Origin: Clostridia bacterium
GTDB lineage: Bacteria > Bacillota > Clostridia > Christensenellales > CAG-314
Length of the DNA: 62,546 nt
Assembly (NCBI GenBank): GCA_017457305.1
Contig: JAFTHP010000030.1
Span: 1 to 62,546 of the forward strand
Reading direction: 5' to 3'
Below are positions 25,595 through 32,707 of this stretch, in pieces. A program made the position numbers and the translations under genes. Below the pieces are notes generated by a model that ran no database searches, had not been told where the DNA came from, and saw only the letters and a list, made by a program, of their open reading frames with translations. Every line of letters begins with the position of its first letter. The first letter of the stretch is position 1.

Positions 25595-25731
25595 GGTCTG
25601 AGTGATAATACTTGAACTTGTGGCCTCTACCACCCCAAACAGATTCTTTCTGTAAGTATATACTGTATTACCAATAGCAAAGCCAATTATTTCTTGGCTA
25701 TTGTACAAACAATACTATATGGAAATTGATT
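25565..25731 (-). ncRNA. Candidate tRNA-half-containing transcript
   Basis: A minus-strand promoter TTTACA-17-TATGAT (25739-25767) points left; the predicted RNA runs about 165 nt through tRNA-Pro half B and stops at the perfect hairpin 25563-25594. No ORF or ribosome-binding site is seen. It could be the remains of a tRNA gene's own promoter and terminator, or a tRNA-mimic RNA. Confidence 0.35.
25594..25638 (-). other. tRNA-Pro(GGG) 3'-half fragment, copy B (att-like)
   Basis: Same segment as copy A, from the anticodon loop to CCA, but the T-arm is damaged (ACAAG-TTCAAGT-ATTAT does not pair fully). No tRNA 5' half with a matching CTGAGTG acceptor strand is found upstream on the minus strand, so it is not a working tRNA gene. 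Confidence 0.7.
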
Positions 25732-25767
25732 CATCTACATCATAATCACAAATGGTGGTTTTGTAAA
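25731..25767 (-). repeat. Direct repeat with promoter, copy 1
   Basis: This 37-base segment matches 26427-26463 at 34 positions. Each copy carries a minus-strand promoter; here TTTACA (25762-25767), 17 bases, TATGAT (25739-25744). The repeats flank the small membrane-protein gene. Confidence 0.6.
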
Positions 25768-25781
25768 TAAACAACAGAAAA

Positions 25782-25806
25782 AGGGCAAGTCGTTTGACTT
25801 GCTCTC
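25782..25806 (-). terminator. Terminator of small membrane-protein gene
   Basis: Minus strand: AGAGCAAGTC / GACTTGCCCT stem followed by TTTTTC. Confidence 0.8.
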
Positions 25807-25851
25807 TATTTATAAATCGTCGATTATTAAAGTAGTAAATTATCTTGAACA

Positions 25852-26370
25852 TTATGAAACATAGTCACGATAAGATGTCTCTACGAATAGGACTTTATTG
25901 TATTTAGGAGAATATAACACGGGCATTTTTATTCCTATAAGAAGATCAAAATAACGCGTGCGTCTTATTGGAAATCTTGTTCTGTTTTCAGATGGTGATT
26001 GAATCGTCTTTTTTCCTTTCTTATAAATTATGGTCATACTAAAACTTCTATTGTTAAGTAGGCCAGGCAATCTTTCAACAATGCCTTCAGTAAGTATAGC
26101 ATCTTGTTTCCACTCTTCAATTTTCTTTTTATGGTATTTGTTGGTTACAACAATATATATTAGAAAGCCCGCGAAACTTATGCACATAATGAGAAAAAAG
26201 AAGAAAACAATGGTAAAACTTTCTTTAGAAAACTTGTCATACATACCGATGATACAAAACACGGCTACGCATAATGCTGCTACCAGTATTGATAATATTA
26301 TAATGCTTTTCTTAGAAAAAAATTTACCATATTCAAAAGATCCTTTAATTTTAAATTTTGTTTTATCCAT
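25852..26370 (-). CDS. Hypothetical two-helix membrane protein (DUF3592-like C terminus)
   Basis: A 172-residue protein I do not recognise with certainty. Two membrane helices lie at about residues 24-45 and 54-78, followed by a basic linker and a soluble beta-rich domain. The pattern of that domain (GIVERL...MTIIYKKGKK...GIKMPVLYSPKYNKVLFVE) resembles DUF3592-type proteins. I start at ATG 26370, preceded by GGGGAT, not the TTG four codons upstream. It has its own promoter (26434-26462, minus) and terminator. It sits outside the tRNA-half repeats but between a second pair of 37-base repeats, so it may be a separately acquired unit. No function is proposed. Confidence 0.65.
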   Translation of the reverse strand: MDKTKFKIKGSFEYGKFFSKKSIIILSILVAALCVAVFCIIGMYDKFSKESFTIVFFFFLIMCISFAGFLIYIVVTNKYHKKKIEEWKQDAILTEGIVERLPGLLNNRSFSMTIIYKKGKKTIQSPSENRTRFPIRRTRYFDLLIGIKMPVLYSPKYNKVLFVETSYRDYVS

Positions 26371-26426
26371 ACCGATCCCCAAATAAAAGCATTGTTGATT
26401 TATCTAACAAACTCTACAACCCAACA

Positions 26427-26463
26427 CATCTACATCATAATCTCAAATGATGGTTTTGTCAAT
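26427..26463 (-). repeat. Direct repeat with promoter, copy 2
   Basis: Second copy of the 37-base repeat. Minus-strand promoter TTGACA (26457-26462), 17 bases, TATGAT (26434-26439) drives the small membrane-protein gene with a leader of about 57 bases. Confidence 0.65.
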
Positions 26464-26479
26464 ATGGTGGTGGGCATAA

Positions 26480-26513
26480 AAAAAGAAGAAACCAAGTGTG
26501 GCTTCTTCTTTTC
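26480..26513 (-). terminator. Terminator of Phd-type antitoxin gene
   Basis: Minus strand: AAAAGAAGAAGCC / GGTTTCTTCTTTT stem followed by TTTT. Confidence 0.85.
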
Positions 26514-26523
26514 CTAGGTGAGA

Positions 26524-26745
26524 TTACAGTATTTTGTCCTTTGCAATTCTTTTCTTTGCAAGTTTTTCAATTCTTTCGTTGTTTTTGCCAGCAAGTTGCA
26601 TTGCTTCAATGTCCATAAGTACAAATTTGGGCTTGTTGTTTTTGAAAATTACAATACAACCTTCTCTTTCCGTTTGTTTTACCACCTTGGAAAAGTTTTG
26701 GTTTGCCTCGGTCATAGATACAATTTGTTCGCTGTTAATAAGCAT
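26524..26745 (-). CDS. Orphan Phd/YefM-family antitoxin-like protein
   Basis: A 73-residue protein with the Phd/YefM N-terminal fold: a start like MLINSEQIVSMTEANQNFSK, then VVKQTEREGCIVIFKNNKPKFV and a basic C-terminal helix that normally binds a toxin. Such proteins repress their own promoter and neutralise a RelE/Doc-type toxin. No toxin gene adjoins it: a terminator follows immediately and the next leftward gene is a membrane protein. It may be a solitary regulator or the remnant of a lost module. GGGAG precedes the ATG; the promoter is at 26830-26858. Confidence 0.82.
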   Translation of the reverse strand: MLINSEQIVSMTEANQNFSKVVKQTEREGCIVIFKNNKPKFVLMDIEAMQLAGKNNERIEKLAKKRIAKDKIL

Positions 26746-26829
26746 ATTTTTTCTCCCGTAGTTTAGTCAAAAATGATTATTTAGGCGCGACAAAAAGAGA
26801 CAACGTTCCCCCATCGTCGTGCAAACAGT

Positions 26830-26858
26830 ACTATAGCACATTTTGAAACAAATTTCAA
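26830..26858 (-). promoter_or_regulatory. Promoter of antitoxin-like gene
   Basis: Minus strand: TTGAAA (26853-26858), 17-base spacer, TATAGT (26830-26835). The rest of 26860-27050 shows no gene. Confidence 0.55.
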
Positions 26859-27056
26859 TAGGTATTTCAAATAAAAAACAACATTTTTTGAGCTTTTTTG
26901 CATTTTTTGTATTGTTTGACAAAACAACTGCGTTATGTGGCACAAAAGGGCAATGGCGTCAATGGATTTACGCTTTCGTTGCCAGGTTCAAGGTGGTAGA
27001 CATATAGATAACGCAAAAAAAACACAAAAATTCTGCAATAATTTTTCCCACACCAA

Positions 27057-27085
27057 TTGAACAAAATATAAGTATGTGCTAAAAT
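27057..27085 (+). promoter_or_regulatory. Promoter of the 27.1-30.3 kb operon
   Basis: TTGAAC (27057-27062), 17-base spacer, TAAAAT (27080-27085). Confidence 0.55.
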
Positions 27086-27120
27086 ACAACCACAACAATC
27101 CAGTAGGAGAACTATATATT

Positions 27121-28920
27121 ATGGATCAATTTGTAGTAAACATTATTCACAGACCTGAGCTTTCGCCAGAGTACGCCGAAAGGGCTCTTGGCAAGGGCGC
27201 TAACGTTCAAGATGAATCTTTGCAAATATTTTTGTTTCAACAAGAGTGTGCACACAAGTACGGACTAAAAACCACCATCCAAATTACCTACGCATCGCTG
27301 TTTTCGCAGGAAATAGTGGATTTGGCAAAGGAGCACAATCGCATTTACGGCGACGAAATTGGGCTTTCCTTGCTAGGACTACCTTGCAAACAGTTCAAGG
27401 CAAAGTACCAAACGGAAGACTTTTGCATTTGGATGTTTGATGACGACACCAAGCGCGCCATCGTGGATGACGTTTTTGGTTTGTTCTACGAAAAGTTTGG
27501 CTTTTACCCACAATCTACGGGCAGTTACTTTTTGGATGCTTACACAATTAACTACATCAAGCAAAAATACCCCTCCGTTAAGTGCGCAGTTGCTACCTGT
27601 TGGGAAGAAGGTCCAAAGGCTTTCCACACCTGCAACAACAGCTGGTACACCTTTATGGATGGCGGTCCATGGAACCCTTGGATTCCTAGCAAGGTAAACA
27701 GCCATTGTCCTGCAAGCAGCTCCGATGACGACAGCGGTATTGTGGCAATCCCACACCTATCTCGTGACTTGATGGCGTGTTTCGATGGCAACGGAAGCAA
27801 CTTTGGAACACACCCACAAAACGTGTTGCGCGGAATGATCTACTATGACGACAACGGAAGTATGGAATACCCCTACTTGTACAACCTTGTGGACCAATAC
27901 CGCCATCTTGGCAAGTACAACGATGGCTACAGCTACAATATGATGTTCGTTGGCCCAGGTTGGCTCAACAAGCGTGGTCGTTGGGAAGCTCCCTATGAGC
28001 TACTAGCCAAAAGTTACGACGATGGCATGAAGTACTACGGCAAACTCAAATCCCAAGGCAAGCTTGTGGATATGACCATGGCGGAATTTGCCGATTTCTA
28101 CCGCGAAAAGCACCCCGACTACAACCGTGCAGAGTGCGCATTGTGGAAGGACATTTTGTACGGCAGTAACAAACAATACTTTTGGTATGCCGATCCATAT
28201 CGCAGATGTTGCTTGGACTTCAACCAAGGGGGCGCGATGATTGACTTGCGTCCATACGTTGCGCGCATTGAACAAAAAACGGGTATTGGATCACAAAACG
28301 TGTACGATGCTTCCTACCCTTATCTAATTCAAATCAACTACCGTGCAGGATTTTTCACACACTACGCAGGCGCAGGAACAATAAAGTCTTGCAAGGTAAG
28401 CTATCGTGGGGAAGAAACTGACCTTTGCTTGCTTCGCACACTTGCCAAGTACGAAAAGGTGGATGGTGGCGTTCAAATAACCACCAATCCAGTAACAGTA
28501 ACGCTAGCAGGCAAGGATATTACAATTCAATCCATCTTTACATTTGAAGAAGGTAGCGGAAAGCTTACAACCGAACGAAAGCTTCTAACAGATATGTGTG
28601 GCGAAGAAGTAACCTTTACCGAGTACTTCACTGGTGGCTTTGGCACAACCGAGTATCAAGCGGATATGACCAACATCACACTTGGCGTAGACCAACAAAG
28701 AATGCAATTTAGCTATCACGGCCGCAAAATTACAAGTCAAGGCAAGGTGGCGTTTGTAACTATTCCAGAGGTTTGCACAACCGTTCAAATGGGTGGCGAT
28801 GCCGACACCTTGCAAGTGGAAGAAGGTATTGCATTTTCACCAGTTTACCACATCAGGCTAACCAAATCGTTAACAGAAGGAGGAGTAAAAACATGGCTCA
28901 ATCTACTAAAGGCAAACTAA
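27121..28920 (+). CDS. Uncharacterised protein, possibly carbohydrate-active (polysaccharide-deacetylase-like N terminus)
   Basis: A 599-residue protein without signal peptide that I cannot assign to a named family. The first ~330 residues have a pattern recalling the deformed barrel of polysaccharide deacetylases or GH57 enzymes (HRPELSPEY, then YGDEIGLSLLG, then FYPQSTGSYFLDAYTINYIK). The last ~200 residues look like a beta-sandwich, as in sugar-binding accessory domains. Many aromatic residues (GGPWNPWIP) suggest a sugar-binding cleft. It heads an operon with a zinc ribbon and a cytoplasmic GH53 galactanase, so a role in galactan-fragment processing is inferred. ATG 27121 has AGGAGA ahead; the upstream ATG at 27076 overlaps the promoter. 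Confidence 0.6.
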   Translation: MDQFVVNIIHRPELSPEYAERALGKGANVQDESLQIFLFQQECAHKYGLKTTIQITYASLFSQEIVDLAKEHNRIYGDEIGLSLLGLPCKQFKAKYQTEDFCIWMFDDDTKRAIVDDVFGLFYEKFGFYPQSTGSYFLDAYTINYIKQKYPSVKCAVATCWEEGPKAFHTCNNSWYTFMDGGPWNPWIPSKVNSHCPASSSDDDSGIVAIPHLSRDLMACFDGNGSNFGTHPQNVLRGMIYYDDNGSMEYPYLYNLVDQYRHLGKYNDGYSYNMMFVGPGWLNKRGRWEAPYELLAKSYDDGMKYYGKLKSQGKLVDMTMAEFADFYREKHPDYNRAECALWKDILYGSNKQYFWYADPYRRCCLDFNQGGAMIDLRPYVARIEQKTGIGSQNVYDASYPYLIQINYRAGFFTHYAGAGTIKSCKVSYRGEETDLCLLRTLAKYEKVDGGVQITTNPVTVTLAGKDITIQSIFTFEEGSGKLTTERKLLTDMCGEEVTFTEYFTGGFGTTEYQADMTNITLGVDQQRMQFSYHGRKITSQGKVAFVTIPEVCTTVQMGGDADTLQVEEGIAFSPVYHIRLTKSLTEGGVKTWLNLLKAN

Positions 28921-29153
28921 ACTTTCGTTGTCCTAGTTGCTTTATGAGAGATATTGATATAGATATGTTTTTCGACGAAGACAAAAAGGAATACTACTGT
29001 TTGCGTTGTGGTTTTCACGGAACAGAAACCGACGTTTTGCGTCTAAACGAACAAGCAAAGTACCGTTACAAGAGTATGAAAATGCGCGTTGTAGATTTTG
29101 GCGAAGATAACCAACCACTACAAATGCAACCACACAAAAGGGGAGAACAATAA
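28893..29153 (+). CDS. Small zinc-ribbon protein
   Basis: An 86-residue protein with one C2C2 zinc ribbon (FRCPSCF...YYCLRCGFHG) around residues 13-42 and a charged C-terminal tail. ATG 28893 has a strong AAGGAGG in front and overlaps the end of the preceding gene by 28 bases; it ends two bases before the GH53 start. It is thus sandwiched in the operon and translationally coupled. Function is unknown; small ribbons of this kind may bind nucleic acid or a protein partner. Confidence 0.7.
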   Translation: MAQSTKGKLNFRCPSCFMRDIDIDMFFDEDKKEYYCLRCGFHGTETDVLRLNEQAKYRYKSMKMRVVDFGEDNQPLQMQPHKRGEQ

Positions 29154-29155
29154 CC

Positions 29156-30283
29156 ATGATTTTGGGAATTGATGCTTCTACCTACCTTGAAGTGCTAGAT
29201 CACGGTGGAAAGTACTATGTGGCAGGTAAGGCGGTTGAACCGCTTAACTTGTTGCGTTCAAACGGCGTAGAGTACATGAGAATCCGCTTGTGGAACAATC
29301 CGTACGACGAACAGGGTAACAGTTATTTGGGTGGCAGTTGCGACATCAATAACTTTATCAACTTGGCAAAGCTTGCCCAAAGCAAGGGTTACAAAATTTT
29401 GTTGGACTTCCATTACTCCGACTTTTGGGTAGATCCAGCAAAGCAGTGCTTGCCCAAGGCTTGGCGCGGTTTTTCCGTTGAACAACTAGAGCAAGCGGTG
29501 TACGATTTTACCAAAAGCACTTTGCTTACTGCCCAATCTAACGGCATAGATATTGCCATGGTGCAGGTGGGTAACGAAATCACCAATGGTATGCTTTGGC
29601 CAGCAGGATTGCTCCGTGGTGGTCATGGTGGTGTTAGGGAAAATTATCCCAACTTTATCAGTTTTGTCAAAGCAGGCATTGCTGCTTGCAGAGAGATTTA
29701 TCCTTTCGCCAAAATTGTGCTACACTTGGAGCGCAGTTACGACCAAGATGTCTACAATGAATTTTTTGGTCAAATGCAACTGGCAAATGTTGACTACGAT
29801 ATTATCGGCATGAGCTACTACCCCTATTGGCATGGCACCTTCGATATGTTCTTTGCTAACGTAAACAACTGCAAAAAGTTTGGCAAGCAAATAATGGCAG
29901 TGGAGTTTGGCTATAGCTACACGCCAGAAGGGCATGTTATCCAAAAGGATGGACAGCAAATTAGGGTTGCTATCGACAACGAGATGGTGGACGAGTACGG
30001 CGTTGTGGAGCAGTATCCAATCACAAAGCAAGGTCAGGCGCAGTTTATCCGTGATTTTCTTGCTCGCGCTCAAGCGGAAGGGTTAGATGGTGTATTCTAC
30101 TGGGAGCCATTGTGGCTTGCTGGCGAAGGAATTTGCTGGTCTACACCAACAGCACAAGTATACATCGGCGAAGAAGGAAAACCCACCGCAAATGAAGTAG
30201 CAAATCGCTGTTTGTTCGATTACCAAGGCAACGCCTTGCCTTCGCTGGAAGCATTTTCGCTATCCAATAAACAACCAAAGTAA
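29156..30283 (+). CDS. GH53 endo-beta-1,4-galactanase, cytoplasmic
   Basis: A 375-residue glycoside hydrolase family 53 enzyme, the arabinogalactan endo-1,4-beta-galactosidase family. It begins with MILGIDAS, the first strand of the barrel, so there is no signal peptide. Family residues are seen: MRIRLWNNPYD, LDFHYSDFWVDPAKQ, acid/base Glu in VQVGNEITNG, and nucleophile Glu in IMAVEFGYSYT. GH53 enzymes are normally secreted, so this copy probably trims imported galacto-oligosaccharides; the secreted counterpart is at 38114-40354. It lies two bases after the zinc-ribbon gene, with GGGGAGAAC as ribosome-binding site. Confidence 0.92.
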   Translation: MILGIDASTYLEVLDHGGKYYVAGKAVEPLNLLRSNGVEYMRIRLWNNPYDEQGNSYLGGSCDINNFINLAKLAQSKGYKILLDFHYSDFWVDPAKQCLPKAWRGFSVEQLEQAVYDFTKSTLLTAQSNGIDIAMVQVGNEITNGMLWPAGLLRGGHGGVRENYPNFISFVKAGIAACREIYPFAKIVLHLERSYDQDVYNEFFGQMQLANVDYDIIGMSYYPYWHGTFDMFFANVNNCKKFGKQIMAVEFGYSYTPEGHVIQKDGQQIRVAIDNEMVDEYGVVEQYPITKQGQAQFIRDFLARAQAEGLDGVFYWEPLWLAGEGICWSTPTAQVYIGEEGKPTANEVANRCLFDYQGNALPSLEAFSLSNKQPK

Positions 30284-30358
30284 ATTTTTGTTCTTGTAAA
30301 ACAAGCATTAGCGCGCTTGTTACAAGGTCAAATGTAGCAAGTTAATTTTTCATATAAA

Positions 30359-30412
30359 AAGCCCACAATATTTTACTTTTTGTAAAGTATGGTGGGCTAT
30401 TTTTTGCTTTTT
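30359..30412 (+). terminator. Intrinsic terminator of GH53 operon
   Basis: Long stem beginning AGCCCAC and closing with GTGGGCT, followed by ATTTTTTG. A smaller ACAAGC / GCTTGT hairpin lies at 30301-30320. Between here and 30690 I see no gene. Confidence 0.85.
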
Positions 30413-30698
30413 CATTGGAGGGCAGATTGGAGCAGGAAAAATCTACCTTTGTTTTTATCCTTTATTCGACTGTTGAGAGTGTGTGTTTTGTGCTGTTTTG
30501 GCTTAATTAACGCAGAATTTTGGTAAAACAAGAGCCAAAATGTCGTCTTTTGTAAAAAACAACCGATTTGCAAGTTGTCACTGTGTGGTAGACAAAACTC
30601 CCTTCGGCTTTTAATAATGTTTAATTCTGAAATATTTATATTTATATACAAATAAAAAGTGAACCGCGACTTTAATATATCATTATTACAAAAGGATG

Positions 30699-30727
30699 TT
30701 GACAATATTGCTGTAAAAGTGTAAACT
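30699..30727 (+). promoter_or_regulatory. Promoter of maltodextrin-type ABC operon
   Basis: TTGACA (30699-30704), 17-base spacer, TAAACT (30722-30727). Confidence 0.75.
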
Positions 30728-30740
30728 ATCAGATGGTGTT

Positions 30741-30753
30741 GGGGATAATCCCC
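30741..30753 (+). promoter_or_regulatory. Inverted repeat in the importer leader
   Basis: GGGGATAATCCCC, a six-bp-arm inverted repeat starting 13 bases after the -10 box. It may be a repressor operator or a 5' stabilising hairpin. Confidence 0.4.
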
Positions 30754-30784
30754 ACAAAATAAAAATTTTTTAGGAGAAAAAAAC

Positions 30785-32518
30785 ATGAAAAAAACATTAG
30801 CACTTGTTTTGACACTTGCTCTTGCATTTGCAGCTATGTTTACTCTCGTTTCTTGCGGTTGCAAGCACGTTGACGAAAACAATGACTGTATTTGTGACAA
30901 GTGTGAAGAAACTCTTCACGTAGACGAGGATAGCAACTGCGTTTGCGACAAATGCGAAACCGCTCTTGATCACGTAGACGAAGACGCAAACTTTGTTTGT
31001 GACGTATGCAAACTTCCTATCGAACAAGATATCGTTGTAGACGCTAGCTTGAACGGAACATACGACGTTACAATGTGGGTTTCCGAAACTGACATCGGAA
31101 CAGACAGCGTTGTTAAGATGACTCAACGTCAAGTTGAAGAGTTCCAAAAAGAAAACCCTGGTATCAAAATCAACCTTACAATCTCTGGCGTAACAGAAGC
31201 TGACGCTGGTTCCAAAGTTGTTGCTGACGTTGCTACAGCTCCAGACATCTACTGCTTTGCACAAGACCAACTTGCTCGTTTGGTTCAAGCTGGTGCACTT
31301 GCTAAGCCAGGTGTAAAAGCTCAAGCTTACATCAACGCTATCAACGACCAAGGTGCTGTAAACGCTGCTAAGGTTGCTGGTACAATCTATGCTTACCCAA
31401 TGACAAGTGACAACGGTTACTACCTATACTACGACAAGAGCGTTGTTACAAACCCAGAAAGCCTTGAAGATATCATCGCTGACTGCGAAAAAGCTGGAAA
31501 GAAATTCCGTTTCGCTCTTGAAGACGCTTGGTACACAGCATCCTTCTTCTTTGCTACAGGTTGCAAATCCAACTGGACAATGGCAGCTGATGGTTCCTTC
31601 ACAAGCGTTGAAGATACATTCAACAGCCCAGAAGGCCTTATCGCTATGAAGGGTATGCAAAAGCTTGCTCAATCTGCTTGCTACGACAGCGATGCTGACA
31701 AGTTCGATGGTTGTGCTGCAATCGTTACTGGTGTTTGGAACAGTGTAGCTGCTGGAACACACTTCGGTGACAACCTTGCTGCAACAGACCTTCCTTCCTT
31801 CACAGTTGATGGAAAAGAATATCACCTTGGTTCCTACGGCGGAAACAAATTGATGGGTGTTAAACCACAAAGCGATTCTAACAAAGCTGCTGTATTGCAA
31901 CTTCTTGCTCAATACCTAACAAGCCAAGAAAGTCAAATGGAAAGATTTGAAGTATTCGGTTGGGGTCCATCCAGCATCCTTGCTCAAAACACTGATGCTG
32001 TAAAGGCAAACATCTCCCTTTCCGCTCTTGCTAAGCAAAGTGCATACTCCATTCCACAAGGCCAAATTTCCGGTTCTTGGTGGGATATCGCTAAGGTTCT
32101 TGGCGCAGAAGCTAAGGCAGCTAAATCTGAAGCTGACCTTCAAACTGCTCTTACAAACTACAGAGCTGCTATCGACGCATTGTTCCAAATGAGCGAAGAA
32201 CAAAAGAGAGCATGGAGCGTAATCGGTAATCTTTGCGGAACAGAGTGGGATACAGACTTTGCTATGACAGAAGATCCAGCTAACACATGGACATCTGAAG
32301 AACTTACACTTAACGTTGGTGACGAGCTCAAAGTACGTCAAGGCGCAAGCTGGACATTGAGCTTTGGTTTCGATGCTATCTCCGACTCTGCTGCAGAATA
32401 CATTGAAGGCGTCAGTGGTGGCAACTGCGTAGTTAAAGTAGCTGGCACATACAAGATTCAATTTGTATTTGATGAAGCTGCACAAACAGGTGTTATCAAC
32501 CTTATCGTTGCTGAATAA
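30785..32518 (+). CDS. Maltodextrin-type ABC substrate-binding lipoprotein with C-terminal SusE/F-like domain
   Basis: A 577-residue lipoprotein (lipobox LVSC near residue 24). After the anchor come three copies of an Asp/Cys repeat (HVDENNDCICDKCEE type, to about residue 80), then an extracellular solute-binding fold of family 1 (VTMWVSETD...APDIYCFAQDQLARL), then from about residue 480 a beta-sandwich (WSVIGNLCGTEWDTDFAM...TYKIQFVFDEAAQTGVI) like SusE/SusF starch-binding domains. The first gene of the importer operon. The extra domain may hold starch near the transporter. Codon use is highly biased (AAC, GAC, CTT, GCT), which implies high expression. Ligand is inferred from neighbours as alpha-glucan oligomers. 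Confidence 0.87.
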   Translation: MKKTLALVLTLALAFAAMFTLVSCGCKHVDENNDCICDKCEETLHVDEDSNCVCDKCETALDHVDEDANFVCDVCKLPIEQDIVVDASLNGTYDVTMWVSETDIGTDSVVKMTQRQVEEFQKENPGIKINLTISGVTEADAGSKVVADVATAPDIYCFAQDQLARLVQAGALAKPGVKAQAYINAINDQGAVNAAKVAGTIYAYPMTSDNGYYLYYDKSVVTNPESLEDIIADCEKAGKKFRFALEDAWYTASFFFATGCKSNWTMAADGSFTSVEDTFNSPEGLIAMKGMQKLAQSACYDSDADKFDGCAAIVTGVWNSVAAGTHFGDNLAATDLPSFTVDGKEYHLGSYGGNKLMGVKPQSDSNKAAVLQLLAQYLTSQESQMERFEVFGWGPSSILAQNTDAVKANISLSALAKQSAYSIPQGQISGSWWDIAKVLGAEAKAAKSEADLQTALTNYRAAIDALFQMSEEQKRAWSVIGNLCGTEWDTDFAMTEDPANTWTSEELTLNVGDELKVRQGASWTLSFGFDAISDSAAEYIEGVSGGNCVVKVAGTYKIQFVFDEAAQTGVINLIVAE

Positions 32519-32534
32519 TTTTTGAATTTTTCTA

Positions 32535-32571
32535 AAGGCCATGCGTGGGCTTTGCTCAGCATGGCCTTTAT
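32535..32571 (+). terminator. Attenuating hairpin after binding-protein gene
   Basis: AAAGGCCATGC / GCATGGCCTTT stem 16 bases after the stop, with only a modest T-rich tail. It would stabilise the binding-protein mRNA and reduce read-through into the permease genes. Confidence 0.7.
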
Positions 32572-32635
32572 TAAATCTTTTTGGGCACTGTGGTCAAAAA
32601 AAGACGATGGCCATGTGCTATTTTTTCCTTTTTTT

Positions 32636-32658
32636 GAGCACAATGCTCGTTTTTTTTA
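32636..32658 (+). terminator. Second attenuator before malF
   Basis: GAGCA-CAA-TGCTC hairpin followed by GTTTTTTTT. It is a compact intrinsic terminator 50 bases ahead of the permease gene. Confidence 0.75.
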
Positions 32659-32707
32659 CTATAACAAGGAGGTATTGTATAAACGGAGGTTTATTCATTG
32701 AATTGAC

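Larger units (their letters stand above)
22491..25638. mobile_element. Small integrase-less genomic island carrying a PARIS-like system
   Basis: About 3.1 kb is bounded by direct repeats of a tRNA-Pro 3' half. Inside are ATGTGGTCA repeats near both ends (22661, 22693, 22771, 22804; 25449) and two genes whose base use (AAT, GAT, ATT, AGA) is AT-richer than that of the flanking housekeeping genes. There is no integrase or transposase gene. It looks like a non-autonomous or decayed island mobilised in trans. Neither end keeps an intact tRNA gene, so the original target has been altered or the element moved again. Confidence 0.6.

Noticed and set aside
25594-25670. Complete tRNA-Pro at the second copy
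   Set aside because: T-arm pairing is broken and no 5' half exists; an ACAGA / TCTGT stem nearby has a five-base loop, unlike an anticodon arm.
25852-26370. Toxin partner of the Phd-type antitoxin
   Set aside because: It is a two-helix membrane protein with its own promoter, separated by the antitoxin's terminator, and shows no RelE/Doc features.
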